DNA of 64,000 nucleotides from Corynebacterium glucuronolyticum DSM 44120 (lineage in GTDB: Bacteria > Actinomycetota > Actinomycetes > Mycobacteriales > Mycobacteriaceae): contig NZ_CP047452.1 of assembly GCF_030440595.1 (NCBI RefSeq), positions 2,294,001 to 2,358,000 of the forward strand, given 5' to 3'. Position numbers and translations under genes: made by a program. Each line of letters opens with the position of its first letter. The first letter of the stretch is position 1. Below the pieces are notes generated by a model. The model saw only the letters and a program-made list of their open reading frames with translations, searched no databases and was not told the DNA's origin. Positions 37,691-46,676 of the stretch are shown piece by piece.

Positions 37691-37732
37691 CAGACCGCCT
37701 AGTCTATCTTATGAGAACCGTTCAGTCTAGAC
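37691..37732. promoter_or_regulatory. McbR-like operators upstream of cysK
   Basis: CAGAC-N6-GTCTA at 37691-37706 differs by one base from the TAGAC-N6-GTCTA consensus described for McbR, the C. glutamicum repressor of sulfur-amino-acid genes. A second short palindrome GTCTAGAC is at 37725-37732. Both are 60-110 nt before the cysK ATG. Confidence 0.6.
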
Positions 37733-37797
37733 AATGGAGGTTGGCGGGTGTACAGTGGCAACCAACAAAAGCAATCAACGTTAAGGAGACACTTTCC

Positions 37798-38739
37798 ATG
37801 GCTATCTACGAAAACATCACCGACACCATTGGCAACACCCCCCTTGTTCGCCTTCACAAGCTCACCGAAGGCCTCGAGGCCGACGTGCTCGTCAAGGTCG
37901 AGTCTTTTAACCCCGCCAACTCCGTCAAGGACCGCATCGGTAAGGCCATTATTGACGCAGCCGAGAAGTCCGGCGAACTGAAGCCCGGCGGCACCATCGT
38001 CGAGGCCACCTCCGGCAACACCGGCATCGCCCTCGCCATGGTCGGCGCAGCCCGCGGCTACAAGGTCATCCTCACCATGCCCGAGACCATGTCCCTCGAG
38101 CGTCGCGTCATGCTCCGCGCCTACGGTGCCGAGATTGTCCTCACCCCGGGCGCAGCAGGCATGCAGGGTGCCGTCGACAAGGCCAACGAGATCCTCGCCT
38201 CCACCGACAACGCCATCCTCGCCAACCAGTTCTCCAACCCCGCCAACCCCGCCATTCACCGCGAAACCACCGCCAAGGAAATCCTCGCCGATACCGACAA
38301 CAAGGTCGATATCTTCATCGCCGGCTTCGGCACCGCAGGCACCGTCTCCGGTGTTGGCGAAGTACTCAAGGAAAACAACGCCGACACCCAAATCATCGCC
38401 GTCGAACCCGCCGACTCCCCGCTCCTCTCCGAAGGCCGCGCAGGCTCCCACAAGATCCAGGGCATCGGCGCAAACTTCATCCCCGAAGTAATGGACCGCA
38501 AGGTCATCGACGAATTCCGCACCGTCACCAACGACGACGCCATTAACACCGCCCGCAAACTCGCCACCGATGAGGGCATCCTCGGCGGCATCTCCTCCGG
38601 CGGCAACGTCTTCGTCGCCCTCGAGGAGGCCAAGAAGCCCGAGAACAAGGGCAAGACTATCGTCACCGTCATCACCGACTACGGCGAGCGCTATGTGTCG
38701 ACGGTCCTGTTTGAGGATATCCGCACCGAGTGGTCCTAA
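37798..38739 (+). CDS. cysK: Cysteine synthase A (O-acetylserine sulfhydrylase)
   Basis: A 313-residue PLP enzyme making cysteine from O-acetylserine and sulfide. PLP lysine is in '[11 protein letters not shown]' (Lys43); '[12 protein letters not shown]' (near residue 69), '[12 protein letters not shown]' (near 175) and 'GISSGGN' (near 263) are the other cofactor- and substrate-binding loops. The start is ATG 37798 with AAGGAGA 10 nt upstream. It is followed, after a terminator, by cysE, so supply and use of O-acetylserine are encoded together. Confidence 0.97.
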   Translation: MAIYENITDTIGNTPLVRLHKLTEGLEADVLVKVESFNPANSVKDRIGKAIIDAAEKSGELKPGGTIVEATSGNTGIALAMVGAARGYKVILTMPETMSLERRVMLRAYGAEIVLTPGAAGMQGAVDKANEILASTDNAILANQFSNPANPAIHRETTAKEILADTDNKVDIFIAGFGTAGTVSGVGEVLKENNADTQIIAVEPADSPLLSEGRAGSHKIQGIGANFIPEVMDRKVIDEFRTVTNDDAINTARKLATDEGILGGISSGGNVFVALEEAKKPENKGKTIVTVITDYGERYVSTVLFEDIRTEWS

Positions 38740-38752
38740 CACCCACAGGATT

Positions 38753-38780
38753 TGCCCCGCTACCTGCGGGGCATTTTTTA
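38753..38780 (+). terminator. Terminator of cysK
   Basis: 8-bp GC-rich stem 38753-38760 / 38766-38773, then TTTTTTATTTT. Confidence 0.88.
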
Positions 38781-38831
38781 TTTTGGGTTGATGCCCAACA
38801 CGCACCCCCGCCCGTCCGTTACCATGTACCC

Positions 38832-39425
38832 ATGTTTCGTGTAATTTCCATGATCCGCGAGGATCTCAAGGCCGCCAGGGACCATGATCCGGCTGCCCGT
38901 GGCGACGCCGAAATCGCCGTCGTCTACTCGGGCCTTCACGCCATCTGGGTTCACCGCATCGCACACTGGCTATGGAAAAACGGACACTGTACTTCCGCCC
39001 GCATCATTTCCCAGTTGAACCGCTTCTTCACGGGAATTGAAATCCACCCCGGTGCCACGATTGGCCGCCGCTTCTTCATCGACCACGGCATGGGCATCGT
39101 CATCGGTGAAACGACAGAAATTGGCGATGATGTCATGCTCTACCACGGTGTGACTCTCGGTGGGCAGGATCTGACCAAGACCAAGCGCCACCCCACGCTC
39201 GGAAACAACGTCACCGTGGGCGCAGGCGCGAAGGTGCTCGGCCCCATTACTATCGGCGACGGGTGCGCTATCGGCGCCAACGCCGTCGTCACGAAGGATG
39301 TGCCCCCGTGTCACATCGCGGTCGGCATCCCGGCGAAGAACCGCCCCCGGATGCATCACGAGCAGCAAAAGCTCGTGGACCCCGATGTCTACATCGCCCA
39401 GGAGTTTGGCACCTGGATTATCTAG
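38832..39425 (+). CDS. cysE: Serine O-acetyltransferase
   Basis: A 197-residue enzyme that acetylates serine with acetyl-CoA, the first step of cysteine synthesis. The short N-terminal helical part is followed by the left-handed beta-helix with hexapeptide repeats: '[20 protein letters not shown]' holds the catalytic DH pair, and 'TLGGQ', '[17 protein letters not shown]' and '[12 protein letters not shown]' continue it. It is a short SAT form ending 'FGTWII'; the C-terminal Ile is the usual residue that inserts into CysK. TACCAT ends 6 nt before ATG 38832, suggesting a leaderless message. Confidence 0.96.
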   Translation: MFRVISMIREDLKAARDHDPAARGDAEIAVVYSGLHAIWVHRIAHWLWKNGHCTSARIISQLNRFFTGIEIHPGATIGRRFFIDHGMGIVIGETTEIGDDVMLYHGVTLGGQDLTKTKRHPTLGNNVTVGAGAKVLGPITIGDGCAIGANAVVTKDVPPCHIAVGIPAKNRPRMHHEQQKLVDPDVYIAQEFGTWII

Positions 39426-39435
39426 AACAAAAATG

Positions 39436-39463
39436 AGCCGGAGCCCGAAAGGCTCCGGCTTTT
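39436..39463 (+). terminator. Terminator of cysE
   Basis: Perfect 10-bp stem 39436-39445 / 39451-39460 followed by TTTT. Confidence 0.85.
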
Positions 39464-39479
39464 GCTTTGCGCGAAAATT

Positions 39480-39788
39480 CTAGCGCTCGTCCTCACCAGC
39501 AATGAGATCCGCGTACTCACCGTTCTTGGCAATGAAATCTGCCACAGCAGAGCACGTCGGGATGATCTTCAAGCCTGCCTCGCGCGTGTCGTCGAGAGCA
39601 AAGGCGATGAGCTCCTTGGACAGCCCCTGGCCGCGGTAGTCTCCCTCAATCACCGTGTGGTTGAAGTTGCGGACACCGTCAGACTCTTCGTAGGTGGCGT
39701 AGCCGGCCACATCCTGGTTCACCTGGACGGTGTAGCGGGAATTATCTGCATCGTGGCGGATCTCTTTGTTGATTTCGGATTCGACCAT
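39480..39788 (-). CDS. Small GNAT acetyltransferase (YjdJ/Gtn10-like)
   Basis: A 102-residue single-domain N-acetyltransferase of the small YjdJ family. The acetyl-CoA-binding loop is 'YRGQGLSKELI' near residue 53, and 'GLKIIPTCSAVADFI' near 72 is the family's C-terminal signature. Substrate unknown. AAGGAGT precedes the ATG. In C. glutamicum a similar gene follows cysE at the same place. Confidence 0.85.
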   Translation of the reverse strand: MVESEINKEIRHDADNSRYTVQVNQDVAGYATYEESDGVRNFNHTVIEGDYRGQGLSKELIAFALDDTREAGLKIIPTCSAVADFIAKNGEYADLIAGEDER

Positions 39789-39859
39789 AATTCTTACTCC
39801 TTACTCTCTACAACCATGTACCGCGCCTCGCGAAAGACGCATCTTCCAGTATGCCAAAA

Positions 39860-39886
39860 AATCCCCCGGAGGATCTCCGGGGGATT
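39860..39886 (-). terminator. Terminator of the tRNA-Asp/Phe unit
   Basis: Perfect 11-bp stem 39860-39870 / 39876-39886; on the minus strand it is followed by TTTTTT. Confidence 0.85.
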
Positions 39887-39894
39887 TTAGAAGG

Positions 39895-39967
39895 TGGCGC
39901 GGGACAGGATCGAACTGTCGACCTTCCACTTTTCAGGCGGACGCTCTACCGACTGAGCTACCGTGCC
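39895..39967 (-). tRNA. tRNA-Phe (GAA)
   Basis: Minus-strand cloverleaf with D-arm AGCTCAGTCGGTAGAGC, anticodon loop CTGAAAA (anticodon GAA), T-loop TTCGATC. CCA is not encoded. One A-C mismatch in the acceptor stem. Confidence 0.93.
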
Positions 39968-39968
39968 G

Positions 39969-40042
39969 CGACCCTGACGGGACTTGAACCCGCGACCTCC
40001 GCCGTGACAGGGCGGCGCGCTAACCAACTGCGCCACAGGGCC
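39969..40042 (-). tRNA. tRNA-Asp (GTC), copy 1
   Basis: Minus-strand cloverleaf; 7-bp acceptor GGCCCTG/CAGGGTC, anticodon loop CTGTCAC (GTC), T-loop TTCAAGT. One base separates it from tRNA-Phe. Confidence 0.94.
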
Positions 40043-40200
40043 ACATACAAGGACACCCGCTGGGGTGTCGTATGCACGAGTTGTAAGTGTATACAACGCC
40101 CCGTTATTGTCGCAAATCCGCAGGTTACAACGGCTTTCTTGTGCAAAGGGTGCCCGCCGATCCCCTACCACCATGAGCGCACTGCCCCACTCTACACACG

Positions 40201-40231
40201 AAAAAATCGTCCCACACGAAGCGAGACGATT
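40201..40231 (-). terminator. Terminator between the two tRNA-Asp genes
   Basis: Stem 40205-40211 / 40225-40231, followed on the minus strand by TTTTTT (40201-40206). The rest of 40043-40200 shows no gene. Confidence 0.65.
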
Positions 40232-40238
40232 CCCTTGG

Positions 40239-40312
40239 CGACCCTGACGGGACTTGAACCCGCGACCTCCGCCGTGACAGGGCGGCGCGCTAACCAACTG
40301 CGCCACAGGGCC
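40239..40312 (-). tRNA. tRNA-Asp (GTC), copy 2
   Basis: Identical over the whole mature sequence to copy 1. Anticodon loop CTGTCAC (GTC). Confidence 0.94.
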
Positions 40313-40357
40313 ATATTTATTTTTCCTTTAAAAGGCGCTTCCCAAAAGAGGAAGCCG

Positions 40358-40430
40358 TACTCCCAACGGGATTCGAACCCGTGTTGCCGCCGTGAAAGGG
40401 CGGAGTCCTAGGCCCCTAGACGATGGGAGC
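40358..40430 (-). tRNA. tRNA-Glu (TTC)
   Basis: Minus-strand cloverleaf, D-arm CGTCTAGGGGCCTAGGA, anticodon loop CTTTCAC (TTC), T-loop TTCGAAT. CCA is not encoded. Confidence 0.93.
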
Positions 40431-40475
40431 GTGCCACGTTGTGCAGCGCTTAACACAATACGTGACAACTCCGTC

Positions 40476-41039
40476 CTAACAAAATCGCGCCCTGAACTGC
40501 TCCTTTGTAAGCGAAAACCAGTTGTCTTCCGCGCGCACATACCCAAGCTTCTCCCCCACGCGCAGCGACGCAGTATTCTCCGGGTACACAAGTCGACGCG
40601 CCTCCTGTCCCCCCAGTTGGTCAAAATAGACCCTCAGAAGCCCTCTCGCAGCCGCAAACCCAATTCCTCGCCCCTGGTACCGACGCCCCAGCCACGAACC
40701 ACTCACAGCCACTTTGCGCTCCCCCCACTCGCTCGCTCCGATACCAACAACTCCTACTGGTTGCTTATCGACGATCACCGCACACTCGAGCCTCCACTCC
40801 TCCGGCCCGCACGTCGTCCGCACCCCTCGCTGGTACTCAATGACGTTGCCCCGCACCGTCTCTGCGTCTCCCTTCGCCCACCCAAAGGCATACGACGGAT
40901 ACGGCCGCGGAAAGATCCCCTCTGCCGCCAACTCCGCCAACTCCCCCAAAAGCTCATCATCAATCCACGTCAACGTAACAATCCCCTCGGTGTGGATGAT
41001 TCCTTTTTCCGGCCATCTACCATTCAACTGCATCGTCAC
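40476..41039 (-). CDS. GNAT acetyltransferase (RimJ/RimL-like)
   Basis: A 187-residue GNAT protein. The acetyl-CoA loop is 'YQGRGIGFAAARGLL' near residue 120, and 'VYPENTASLRVGEKLGY' near 150 is typical of RimJ/RimL-type enzymes that acetylate protein N-termini or small amines. Substrate unknown. The first Met or the third (MQLNG) could be the start. It lies between tRNA-Glu and the opposite-strand tRNA-Lys. Confidence 0.82.
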   Translation of the reverse strand: MTMQLNGRWPEKGIIHTEGIVTLTWIDDELLGELAELAAEGIFPRPYPSYAFGWAKGDAETVRGNVIEYQRGVRTTCGPEEWRLECAVIVDKQPVGVVGIGASEWGERKVAVSGSWLGRRYQGRGIGFAAARGLLRVYFDQLGGQEARRLVYPENTASLRVGEKLGYVRAEDNWFSLTKEQFRARFC

Positions 41040-41105
41040 AGCATATACCGCAATTTGGTCGGAGCCGAGTTGCCCACTACGATAGGTACCACGGTTATTC
41101 CGTGT

Positions 41106-41178
41106 GGGCCTCTAGCTCATCGGGTAGAGCAACGGACTTTTAATCCGTGGGTGGAGGGTTCGAGACCCTCGGGGCCTA
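41106..41178 (+). tRNA. tRNA-Lys (TTT)
   Basis: Plus-strand cloverleaf, D-arm AGCTCATCGGGTAGAGC, anticodon stem ACGGA/TCCGT with loop CTTTTAA (TTT), T-loop TTCGAGA. A terminator follows within 10 nt. Confidence 0.93.
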
Positions 41179-41187
41179 CCGATAGGA

Positions 41188-41222
41188 AACCGGAGTTCAC
41201 GTGCTGCGAACTCCGGTTTTTC
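41188..41222 (+). terminator. Terminator of tRNA-Lys
   Basis: Perfect 11-bp stem 41188-41198 / 41208-41218, then a T run. Confidence 0.88.
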
Positions 41223-41235
41223 CATTTCTAACAGA

Positions 41236-41281
41236 AAAGTGCAGGTCAGACACGATTTCTTGTTTATCGTGTCTGACCTGC
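41236..41281 (-). terminator. Terminator of the CoA-transferase gene
   Basis: Perfect 16-bp stem 41241-41256 / 41266-41281; on the minus strand followed by ACTTTTCTG. Lies 22 nt past the stop. Confidence 0.85.
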
Positions 41282-41303
41282 GTTTATGTGGCCCTTGTGG
41301 ACG

Positions 41304-42812
41304 TTACTTCTTCATCGTCTTGGTCTCGAGGAAGCGCTCGTGGAAGCTGAGGGCGGTGCTCAGATCGTGGGGTTCGTGGGCGGTCTTGCCACACTTGGAC
41401 ACGGCGCGATCGAAGTACTCTTCGAGCAGCGGACGGTAGTCCGGGTGCGCGATGGCGATCATCTTCTTGGCGCGCTGCTTCGGGGAGAGGCCGCGGAGAT
41501 CGGCGTAGCCGTACTCGGTGATGACGACCATGGCATCGTGCTCGGTGTGGTCGACGTGGGAGCAGAACGGAACGATGGCGGAGATGTCGCCGCCCTTGGC
41601 CGTAGACGGGGAGATGAAGGTGGACAGGCCGGCGTTGCGAGTGAAGTCACCGGACCCCCCGATGCCGTTCATCATGCGGGAGCCGCAGACGTTGGTGGAG
41701 TTAATGTGGCCGTAGATGTCGGCCTCGATCATGCCGTTGGAGGCGACGAGGGCGGTGCGGCGGATGACCTCAGGGTGGTTGGAGATCTGCTGCGGGCGCA
41801 GGACGATTTCCTTGGCGTACTTGCCTGCTTCCTTGTTCATCTTGGCGGCGTACTCAGGCGAGAGGGAGAAGGCCGTTGCGGAGGCAACGGTCATCTTGCC
41901 GGCGTCGATGAGGTCAATCATGCCGTCCTGGATGACCTCGGTGTAGGACTTGATGTTTTCAAACTTGGAGTCCAAAAGGCCTGCCATCACGGCGTTCGGG
42001 ACGTTGCCCACGCCGGACTGCATGATGAACTTGTCGTAGGAGAGACGGCCAGCCTTCACCTCAGACTCGAGGAGGTCGAGGAAGTAGCCGGCGATCTTCT
42101 TGGAGGTCTCGTCGAGAGGCTTGAACGGGGCGTTACGATCCTCGTGGTTGGTCTCGACAACGGCGACCACCTTGTCGATGTCGATGTCGATGTAGGTGGT
42201 GCCAATGCGGTCACCCGGGTCCGTGATCGGAATGGCGATGCGGTTGGGGGCCATCGGCATGCGCCAGATGTCGGCCATGCCGTTGAGCTCCTCAGACTGC
42301 CACTCGTTGACCTCGATGATGATCCGGTCGGCGGAGTCGAGGTATTCCACGCTGTTACCCACGGACGAGGAGGGCACGATGTGCCCCTCGGAGTCGATCG
42401 AGCAGGCCTCGACGATGGCAACATCCAGGTTGCCGAAGAAGCCGGCCTGGATCTGCTGTGCAGAGTGGGACAGGTGAACGTCCACGTACTGCATCTCATC
42501 GTTGTTGATGGCCTTACGCATCGTCGGATCCGACTGGTACGGGGAGCGCAGGTTGAGGGCACCTGCCTCAGCCAGCACGCCGTCGCAATCCGGAGCGGTG
42601 GATGCGCCGGTGAAAAGGGAAATCTTGTACTCGTTGCCCTTCTCGCGCTCCGCCTTGGACTTCTCAGCGATGGCGGTCGGCATGGCCTTGGGGTATCCCG
42701 AGCCCGTGAAGCCAGAGACACCCACACGGTCACCGTTATGAATGAACTGGGTGGCCTCTTCAGCAGTCATCACTTTCGACTTCAAGACAGCATGGTGGAT
42801 ACGTTCTGACAT
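41304..42812 (-). CDS. Succinyl-CoA/acetyl-CoA:CoA transferase (Cat1/ActA type)
   Basis: A 502-residue acetyl-CoA hydrolase/transferase family protein, the same length as C. glutamicum ActA (Cat), which moves CoA between acetyl-, propionyl- and succinyl-CoA and allows acetate use or release. 'GNSVEYLDSADRIIIEVNEWQ' region (near 187-207) and 'GIGGSGDFTRNAGLS' (near 380) are family motifs. ATG 42810-42812 is chosen because GAGGAGG lies 7 nt upstream; an upstream Met would add 18 unrelated residues. RamA nearby is the known regulator of acetate genes in this genus. In C. glutamicum sucCD lie next to this gene; they are absent here. Confidence 0.92.
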   Translation of the reverse strand: MSERIHHAVLKSKVMTAEEATQFIHNGDRVGVSGFTGSGYPKAMPTAIAEKSKAEREKGNEYKISLFTGASTAPDCDGVLAEAGALNLRSPYQSDPTMRKAINNDEMQYVDVHLSHSAQQIQAGFFGNLDVAIVEACSIDSEGHIVPSSSVGNSVEYLDSADRIIIEVNEWQSEELNGMADIWRMPMAPNRIAIPITDPGDRIGTTYIDIDIDKVVAVVETNHEDRNAPFKPLDETSKKIAGYFLDLLESEVKAGRLSYDKFIMQSGVGNVPNAVMAGLLDSKFENIKSYTEVIQDGMIDLIDAGKMTVASATAFSLSPEYAAKMNKEAGKYAKEIVLRPQQISNHPEVIRRTALVASNGMIEADIYGHINSTNVCGSRMMNGIGGSGDFTRNAGLSTFISPSTAKGGDISAIVPFCSHVDHTEHDAMVVITEYGYADLRGLSPKQRAKKMIAIAHPDYRPLLEEYFDRAVSKCGKTAHEPHDLSTALSFHERFLETKTMKK

Positions 42813-43003
42813 TTTTCCTCCTCGGTGGTGAATCGGCCCATCCTCTTTGCAAAGGACGGGTTTCATTTTCTTAACCCCACAATAGTTGGAAACCTTCGCC
42901 TATGTCCTTACTTTTACCTTTTGAAGTGACCTTTAGCATCACGAAATCCCACACTCTCCCCATTTCTTGCGCTTTATCCCACGTCAATGCAACAATCTTC
43001 CCC

Positions 43004-44119
43004 GTGGCTGTCAGAATCGGAAACATCGAACTCACCTCCCCCGTCGTCCTCGCCCCCATGGCCGGCGTCACCAACGTTGCCTTCCGGCTCCTCTGCCGTG
43101 AGCAGGAGCTAGAGAAAGCGGGCAGCGTTTCGGGGCTGTACGTCTGTGAGATGGTCACCGCCCGCGCATTGGTGGAAAGAAACGAAAAGACCCTGCACAT
43201 GGCCGCATTCTCCTCGGTGGAGGAGCCGCGTAGCCTGCAGCTCTACACCACCGACCCCGAGTACACCTACAAGGCGGCCAAGATGATCGCCGAAGAGAAT
43301 CTGGCCGATCACCTGGACATGAACTTTGGCTGCCCGGTACCGAAGGTGACGCGCAAGGGTGGCGGCGCTGCCCTTCCCTATAAGCGGGAGCTTTTTAAGC
43401 GGATTGTCGATGCCGCGGTGCGTGGTGTCTCTGGCACGGATATTCCCGTGACCGTGAAGTTTCGCATTGGAATCGACGCGGAGCACGAGACGATGCTGGA
43501 TGCTGGCCGCATCGCGCAGGAGGAGGGTGCTGCGGCAGTGACGCTGCATGCCCGCACCGCTGCGGAGCGTTATTCGGGGCAGGCCCACTGGGAGCGCATC
43601 GCCGAGCTGAAGCAGGCTCTCGATGTCCCGGTGTTTGGCAATGGCGATGTTTTTTCCGCTGCTGACGGCCTGGCTATGTTTGAGCAGACGGGATGTGACG
43701 GTATTGAGATTGGTCGGGGCTGTCTCGGTCGCCCGTGGCTGTTTTCCGATCTTGCGTTGGCGCTGTCGGGGCGTCCCGTACCGCCTCCCCCGACGCTCGG
43801 GGAGGTGTGCACAATTCTCCGCCGCCACGCCGAGCTTTTGGCCATTCACCAAGGGGAAGCTTCCGCGTGTCGGGACATCCGCAAGCACGTGGGTTGGTAT
43901 TTCCGTGGTTACGCTGTCGGTGGTTCGTTCCGCGCTTCGTTGTCGTCGGTGACGTCTCTCGCGCTTCTCGACGCCCTCCTGGAACCGTTCCGGGACTCTC
44001 CCGCTCTCCCCAACGATGCCGACGGCCCCCGTGGCCGCCAGGGCTCGGCCAAGAAGGTTGCGCTTCCCGACGGATGGCTCGATGACACGGGCGATCTCCC
44101 CCTCGTTCACGACTCCTAG
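43004..44119 (+). CDS. tRNA-dihydrouridine synthase (DusB-like)
   Basis: A 371-residue flavoenzyme that reduces uridine in tRNA D-loops. N-terminal FMN-binding 'SPVVLAPMAGVTNVAFR' (residues 9-25), 'DMNFGCPVPKVTRKGGGAAL' with the catalytic Cys, 'VKFRIGID' and 'GNGDVFSA' as further barrel motifs, and a C-terminal helical tRNA-binding domain. GTG 43004 starts just before the conserved 'IGNIELTSP'; the upstream in-frame ATG at 42902 would add 34 unlikely residues. It is placed as in C. glutamicum, between the CoA-transferase and phoU. Confidence 0.92.
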   Translation: MAVRIGNIELTSPVVLAPMAGVTNVAFRLLCREQELEKAGSVSGLYVCEMVTARALVERNEKTLHMAAFSSVEEPRSLQLYTTDPEYTYKAAKMIAEENLADHLDMNFGCPVPKVTRKGGGAALPYKRELFKRIVDAAVRGVSGTDIPVTVKFRIGIDAEHETMLDAGRIAQEEGAAAVTLHARTAAERYSGQAHWERIAELKQALDVPVFGNGDVFSAADGLAMFEQTGCDGIEIGRGCLGRPWLFSDLALALSGRPVPPPPTLGEVCTILRRHAELLAIHQGEASACRDIRKHVGWYFRGYAVGGSFRASLSSVTSLALLDALLEPFRDSPALPNDADGPRGRQGSAKKVALPDGWLDDTGDLPLVHDS

Positions 44120-44173
44120 GTTTCGGAACAAACTTGCCGTGCGGAGTGAGTAAAACCGGGCTAAGGTATCGGT

Positions 44174-44902
44174 ATGCGTACGGTGTATCGGCAACTTTTA
44201 GACACGTTCTCCCACGACCTCATCCTCTATTGCGACCTCGCGGATAAGGCTATGACCATGGCCTCTACAGCCCTGACCAAGGCCGAGCTGCAGCCGGCAG
44301 AAGATGTGTTAAGCCTCAGCGACCACGCCGAGGAACTCCGGCAACGGTGCGAGGATCGGGCCGTTGATCTCCTTGCGCTAGAAAACCCCATGGCTCGCGA
44401 CCTGCGCCAGGTTGTCAGCTCGATTTACATCGTCCAGGACTTCGACCGGATGTTCAAGTTGTCCTGCCACATCGCGAAGCTCGCCCGCCGTCGCCACCCT
44501 AACCGAGCAGTTCCGGCCGATGTGCAGGGGTTTTTCGATGAGATGGCGCGGCTGTGTGCGCATATGCTCAGCGAGGTGCGCGACATTCTCGTGGTGCCGG
44601 ACGAGGATAAGGCCATCACCATGGATGCCGAGGACGATGCCGTCGACGATATCAATGCACACCTCAATTCCCTCGTCACCAACCGACCGTGGGAGCACGG
44701 CACCAGGTCCGCCGTCGAGGTGGCGCTTCTGTCTCGCTACTACGAGCGCTACGCCGACCACTGCGTCAATGTGGCCACACAGGTGGTTTACCTGGTCACC
44801 GGCCTCCGCTCCGAGGAATACCTCGAGCGACGCAAGGAAGAGCAGGCCGAGGCGGAGGTTGCAGCCAAATTCCAAGAGCTCGAAAGACGCTTCCGGGGTT
44901 AA
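44174..44902 (+). CDS. phoU: Phosphate-signalling regulator PhoU
   Basis: A 242-residue all-helical PhoU with its two three-helix repeats; metal-site motifs 'DRMFKLSCHIAKLARR' (first repeat) and 'YYERYADHCVNVATQVVYL' (second repeat) are clear. PhoU restrains Pst uptake and Pho signalling when phosphate is plentiful. It converges with pstB across a terminator rather than ending the pst operon, as in C. glutamicum. TAAGGT ends 6 nt before the ATG. Confidence 0.95.
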   Translation: MRTVYRQLLDTFSHDLILYCDLADKAMTMASTALTKAELQPAEDVLSLSDHAEELRQRCEDRAVDLLALENPMARDLRQVVSSIYIVQDFDRMFKLSCHIAKLARRRHPNRAVPADVQGFFDEMARLCAHMLSEVRDILVVPDEDKAITMDAEDDAVDDINAHLNSLVTNRPWEHGTRSAVEVALLSRYYERYADHCVNVATQVVYLVTGLRSEEYLERRKEEQAEAEVAAKFQELERRFRG

Positions 44903-44909
44903 AACAGGA

Positions 44910-44944
44910 AATGAGCCGTGACCTGGGGTCACGGCTCATTTTTG
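44910..44944. terminator. Bidirectional terminator between phoU and pstB
   Basis: Perfect 14-bp stem 44910-44923 / 44927-44940 with a 3-nt loop; T run on the plus side and moderate T content on the minus side. Confidence 0.88.
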
Positions 44945-44957
44945 GGCTTATTTTGAG

Positions 44958-45734
44958 TTAGCCGAAGCGACCGGAGATGTAATCCTCGGTCTCCTTCTCA
45001 TCCGGGTTCTCGAAGATCTTCTTCGTCGGCCCGACTTCCACAAGGCGTCCCGGCTTGCCGGTTGCCTCGAGGGAGTAGAAAGCGGTCTGATCGGACACAC
45101 GGGCTGCCTGCTGCATGTTGTGGGTCACAATCACGATGGTGAATTCTTCCTTCAGCTCGTGAATGAGATCCTCCACGGCGAGCGTCGAGATCGGATCCAG
45201 AGCAGAGCACGGCTCGTCCATGAGGAGCACCTCGGGCTCGACGGCGATGGCGCGGGCGATGCACAGACGCTGCTGCTGACCACCAGAGAGGCCGCCACCC
45301 GGCTTATCCAGGCGGTCCTTGACCTCGTCCCACAGGTTCGCACCACGAAGGGACTTCTCGGCGACTTCCTTCAGCTTCTTCTTGTTCTTCTCACCTGACA
45401 GCTTGAGGCCGGCCACGACGTTGTCCTCGATAGACATCGTCGGGAAGGGGTTAGCTTGCTGGAACACCATGCCGATGGTGTTACGCACGGCGACAGGATC
45501 GACCTTCGGGCCGTAGATATCCTCACCGTCGAGAAGCACCTCACCCTTGCAGTATGCACCGGGGGTGACCTCGTGCATGCGGTTGAGGGTGCGCAGCACC
45601 GTGGACTTACCGCAGCCGGAGGGCCCGATGAAAGCCGTCACCGAGCGCGGCGGAACGTGAAGGTTGACGTTTTGCACGGCGTGGAAATCGCCGTAGTAAA
45701 TGTTGAGATCTTTCAGATCGAGTTGTTTAGCCAT
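44958..45734 (-). CDS. pstB: Phosphate ABC transporter ATPase
   Basis: A 258-residue ATPase of the high-affinity phosphate importer. Walker A 'GPSGCGKST' near residue 35, Q-loop 'FQQANPFP', signature 'LSGGQQQRL' near 145, Walker B '[13 protein letters not shown]' near 165 and H-loop '[13 protein letters not shown]' near 195. Length is standard. Last gene of pstS-pstC-pstA-pstB. Confidence 0.97.
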   Translation of the reverse strand: MAKQLDLKDLNIYYGDFHAVQNVNLHVPPRSVTAFIGPSGCGKSTVLRTLNRMHEVTPGAYCKGEVLLDGEDIYGPKVDPVAVRNTIGMVFQQANPFPTMSIEDNVVAGLKLSGEKNKKKLKEVAEKSLRGANLWDEVKDRLDKPGGGLSGGQQQRLCIARAIAVEPEVLLMDEPCSALDPISTLAVEDLIHELKEEFTIVIVTHNMQQAARVSDQTAFYSLEATGKPGRLVEVGPTKKIFENPDEKETEDYISGRFG

Positions 45735-45749
45735 TTTCGGGATTTCCTT

Positions 45750-46661
45750 TTACTTCTTGACCGAGTAGCGGGCGGAGATGAAACGTGCCAGCAGGTACAG
45801 CGCACCGATGAGGATGATCAGTGTGAGAGCTGCACCCCACATGCGGTCCATCATCGGACCGGAGGAGCCGGACTTGTACATTTCCAGCATGAACAGAGGC
45901 AGTGAGGACTGGTTGCCATCGAAGGCGTTCCAGTTCACCGACGATGTCATACCCACCAAGATGAGCACCGGAGCAGACTCACCCATGACGCGGGCGATAG
46001 CCAGCATGACACCGGTGACGATGCCAGACAGAGCCGTCGGTAGCACGATCTTCGCGATGGTCTTCCACTTGGGAACACCGAGCGCGTACGACGCCTCGCG
46101 CAGCCCCTGCGGAACAACGCGGAGCATTTCTTCCGTGTTGCGGATGATCACCGGAACCATGAGGATGACCAGCGCCAGGGACACTGCCATACCGGAACGG
46201 TCGAACCCGAACAGGACGACCCAGAAAGAGTAGATGAACAGAGCGGCGACGATGGAGGGAACACCGGTCAGGATATCGACCATGAAGGTGGTAACCCGGC
46301 CAAGTCGTCCACCCTGGGAGTATTCCACAAGGTAGATGGCGGTAAAGATACCAATCGGGATGGACAGAGCGGACGTAATCGCCACCTGAACGAACGTACC
46401 GATGATAGCGTGCTTTGCACCGCCACCGGGGAGGATGGCCATGGCCTGCGACATGTCCTTCGTCCACCAATCTGCCTGCGTAATGACGGGAAAACCGTAG
46501 CGGAAGACGTCGAAAAGCACCCAAATAAGCGGGATCATGGCGAGCGCCATGGCGAGGGTGATGATCACCGTGGCCGCGTGGTTAGCAACCTTGCGACCAC
46601 CCGAAATCGGGGTAAACGCCGAGGTTGCGGGCGTTTTCTGCTGCGTAGCTGTGTTAGTCAT
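45750..46661 (-). CDS. pstA: Phosphate ABC transporter permease PstA
   Basis: A 303-residue permease with about six helices and the coupling-loop motif 'EASYALGVPKWKTIAKIVLPTALSGI' region (near 200-225). I chose ATG 46659-46661, which has GGGAGTG as ribosome site 8 nt upstream; a GTG at 46676 would place the start inside that site. Pairs with PstC. Confidence 0.95.
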   Translation of the reverse strand: MTNTATQQKTPATSAFTPISGGRKVANHAATVIITLAMALAMIPLIWVLFDVFRYGFPVITQADWWTKDMSQAMAILPGGGAKHAIIGTFVQVAITSALSIPIGIFTAIYLVEYSQGGRLGRVTTFMVDILTGVPSIVAALFIYSFWVVLFGFDRSGMAVSLALVILMVPVIIRNTEEMLRVVPQGLREASYALGVPKWKTIAKIVLPTALSGIVTGVMLAIARVMGESAPVLILVGMTSSVNWNAFDGNQSSLPLFMLEMYKSGSSGPMMDRMWGAALTLIILIGALYLLARFISARYSVKK

Positions 46662-46676
46662 GTCAGTCACTCCCAC

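Noticed and set aside
39838..40411. Protein-coding frames across the tRNA cluster
   Set aside because: They arise from the repeated tRNA-Asp sequence and contain no domain.
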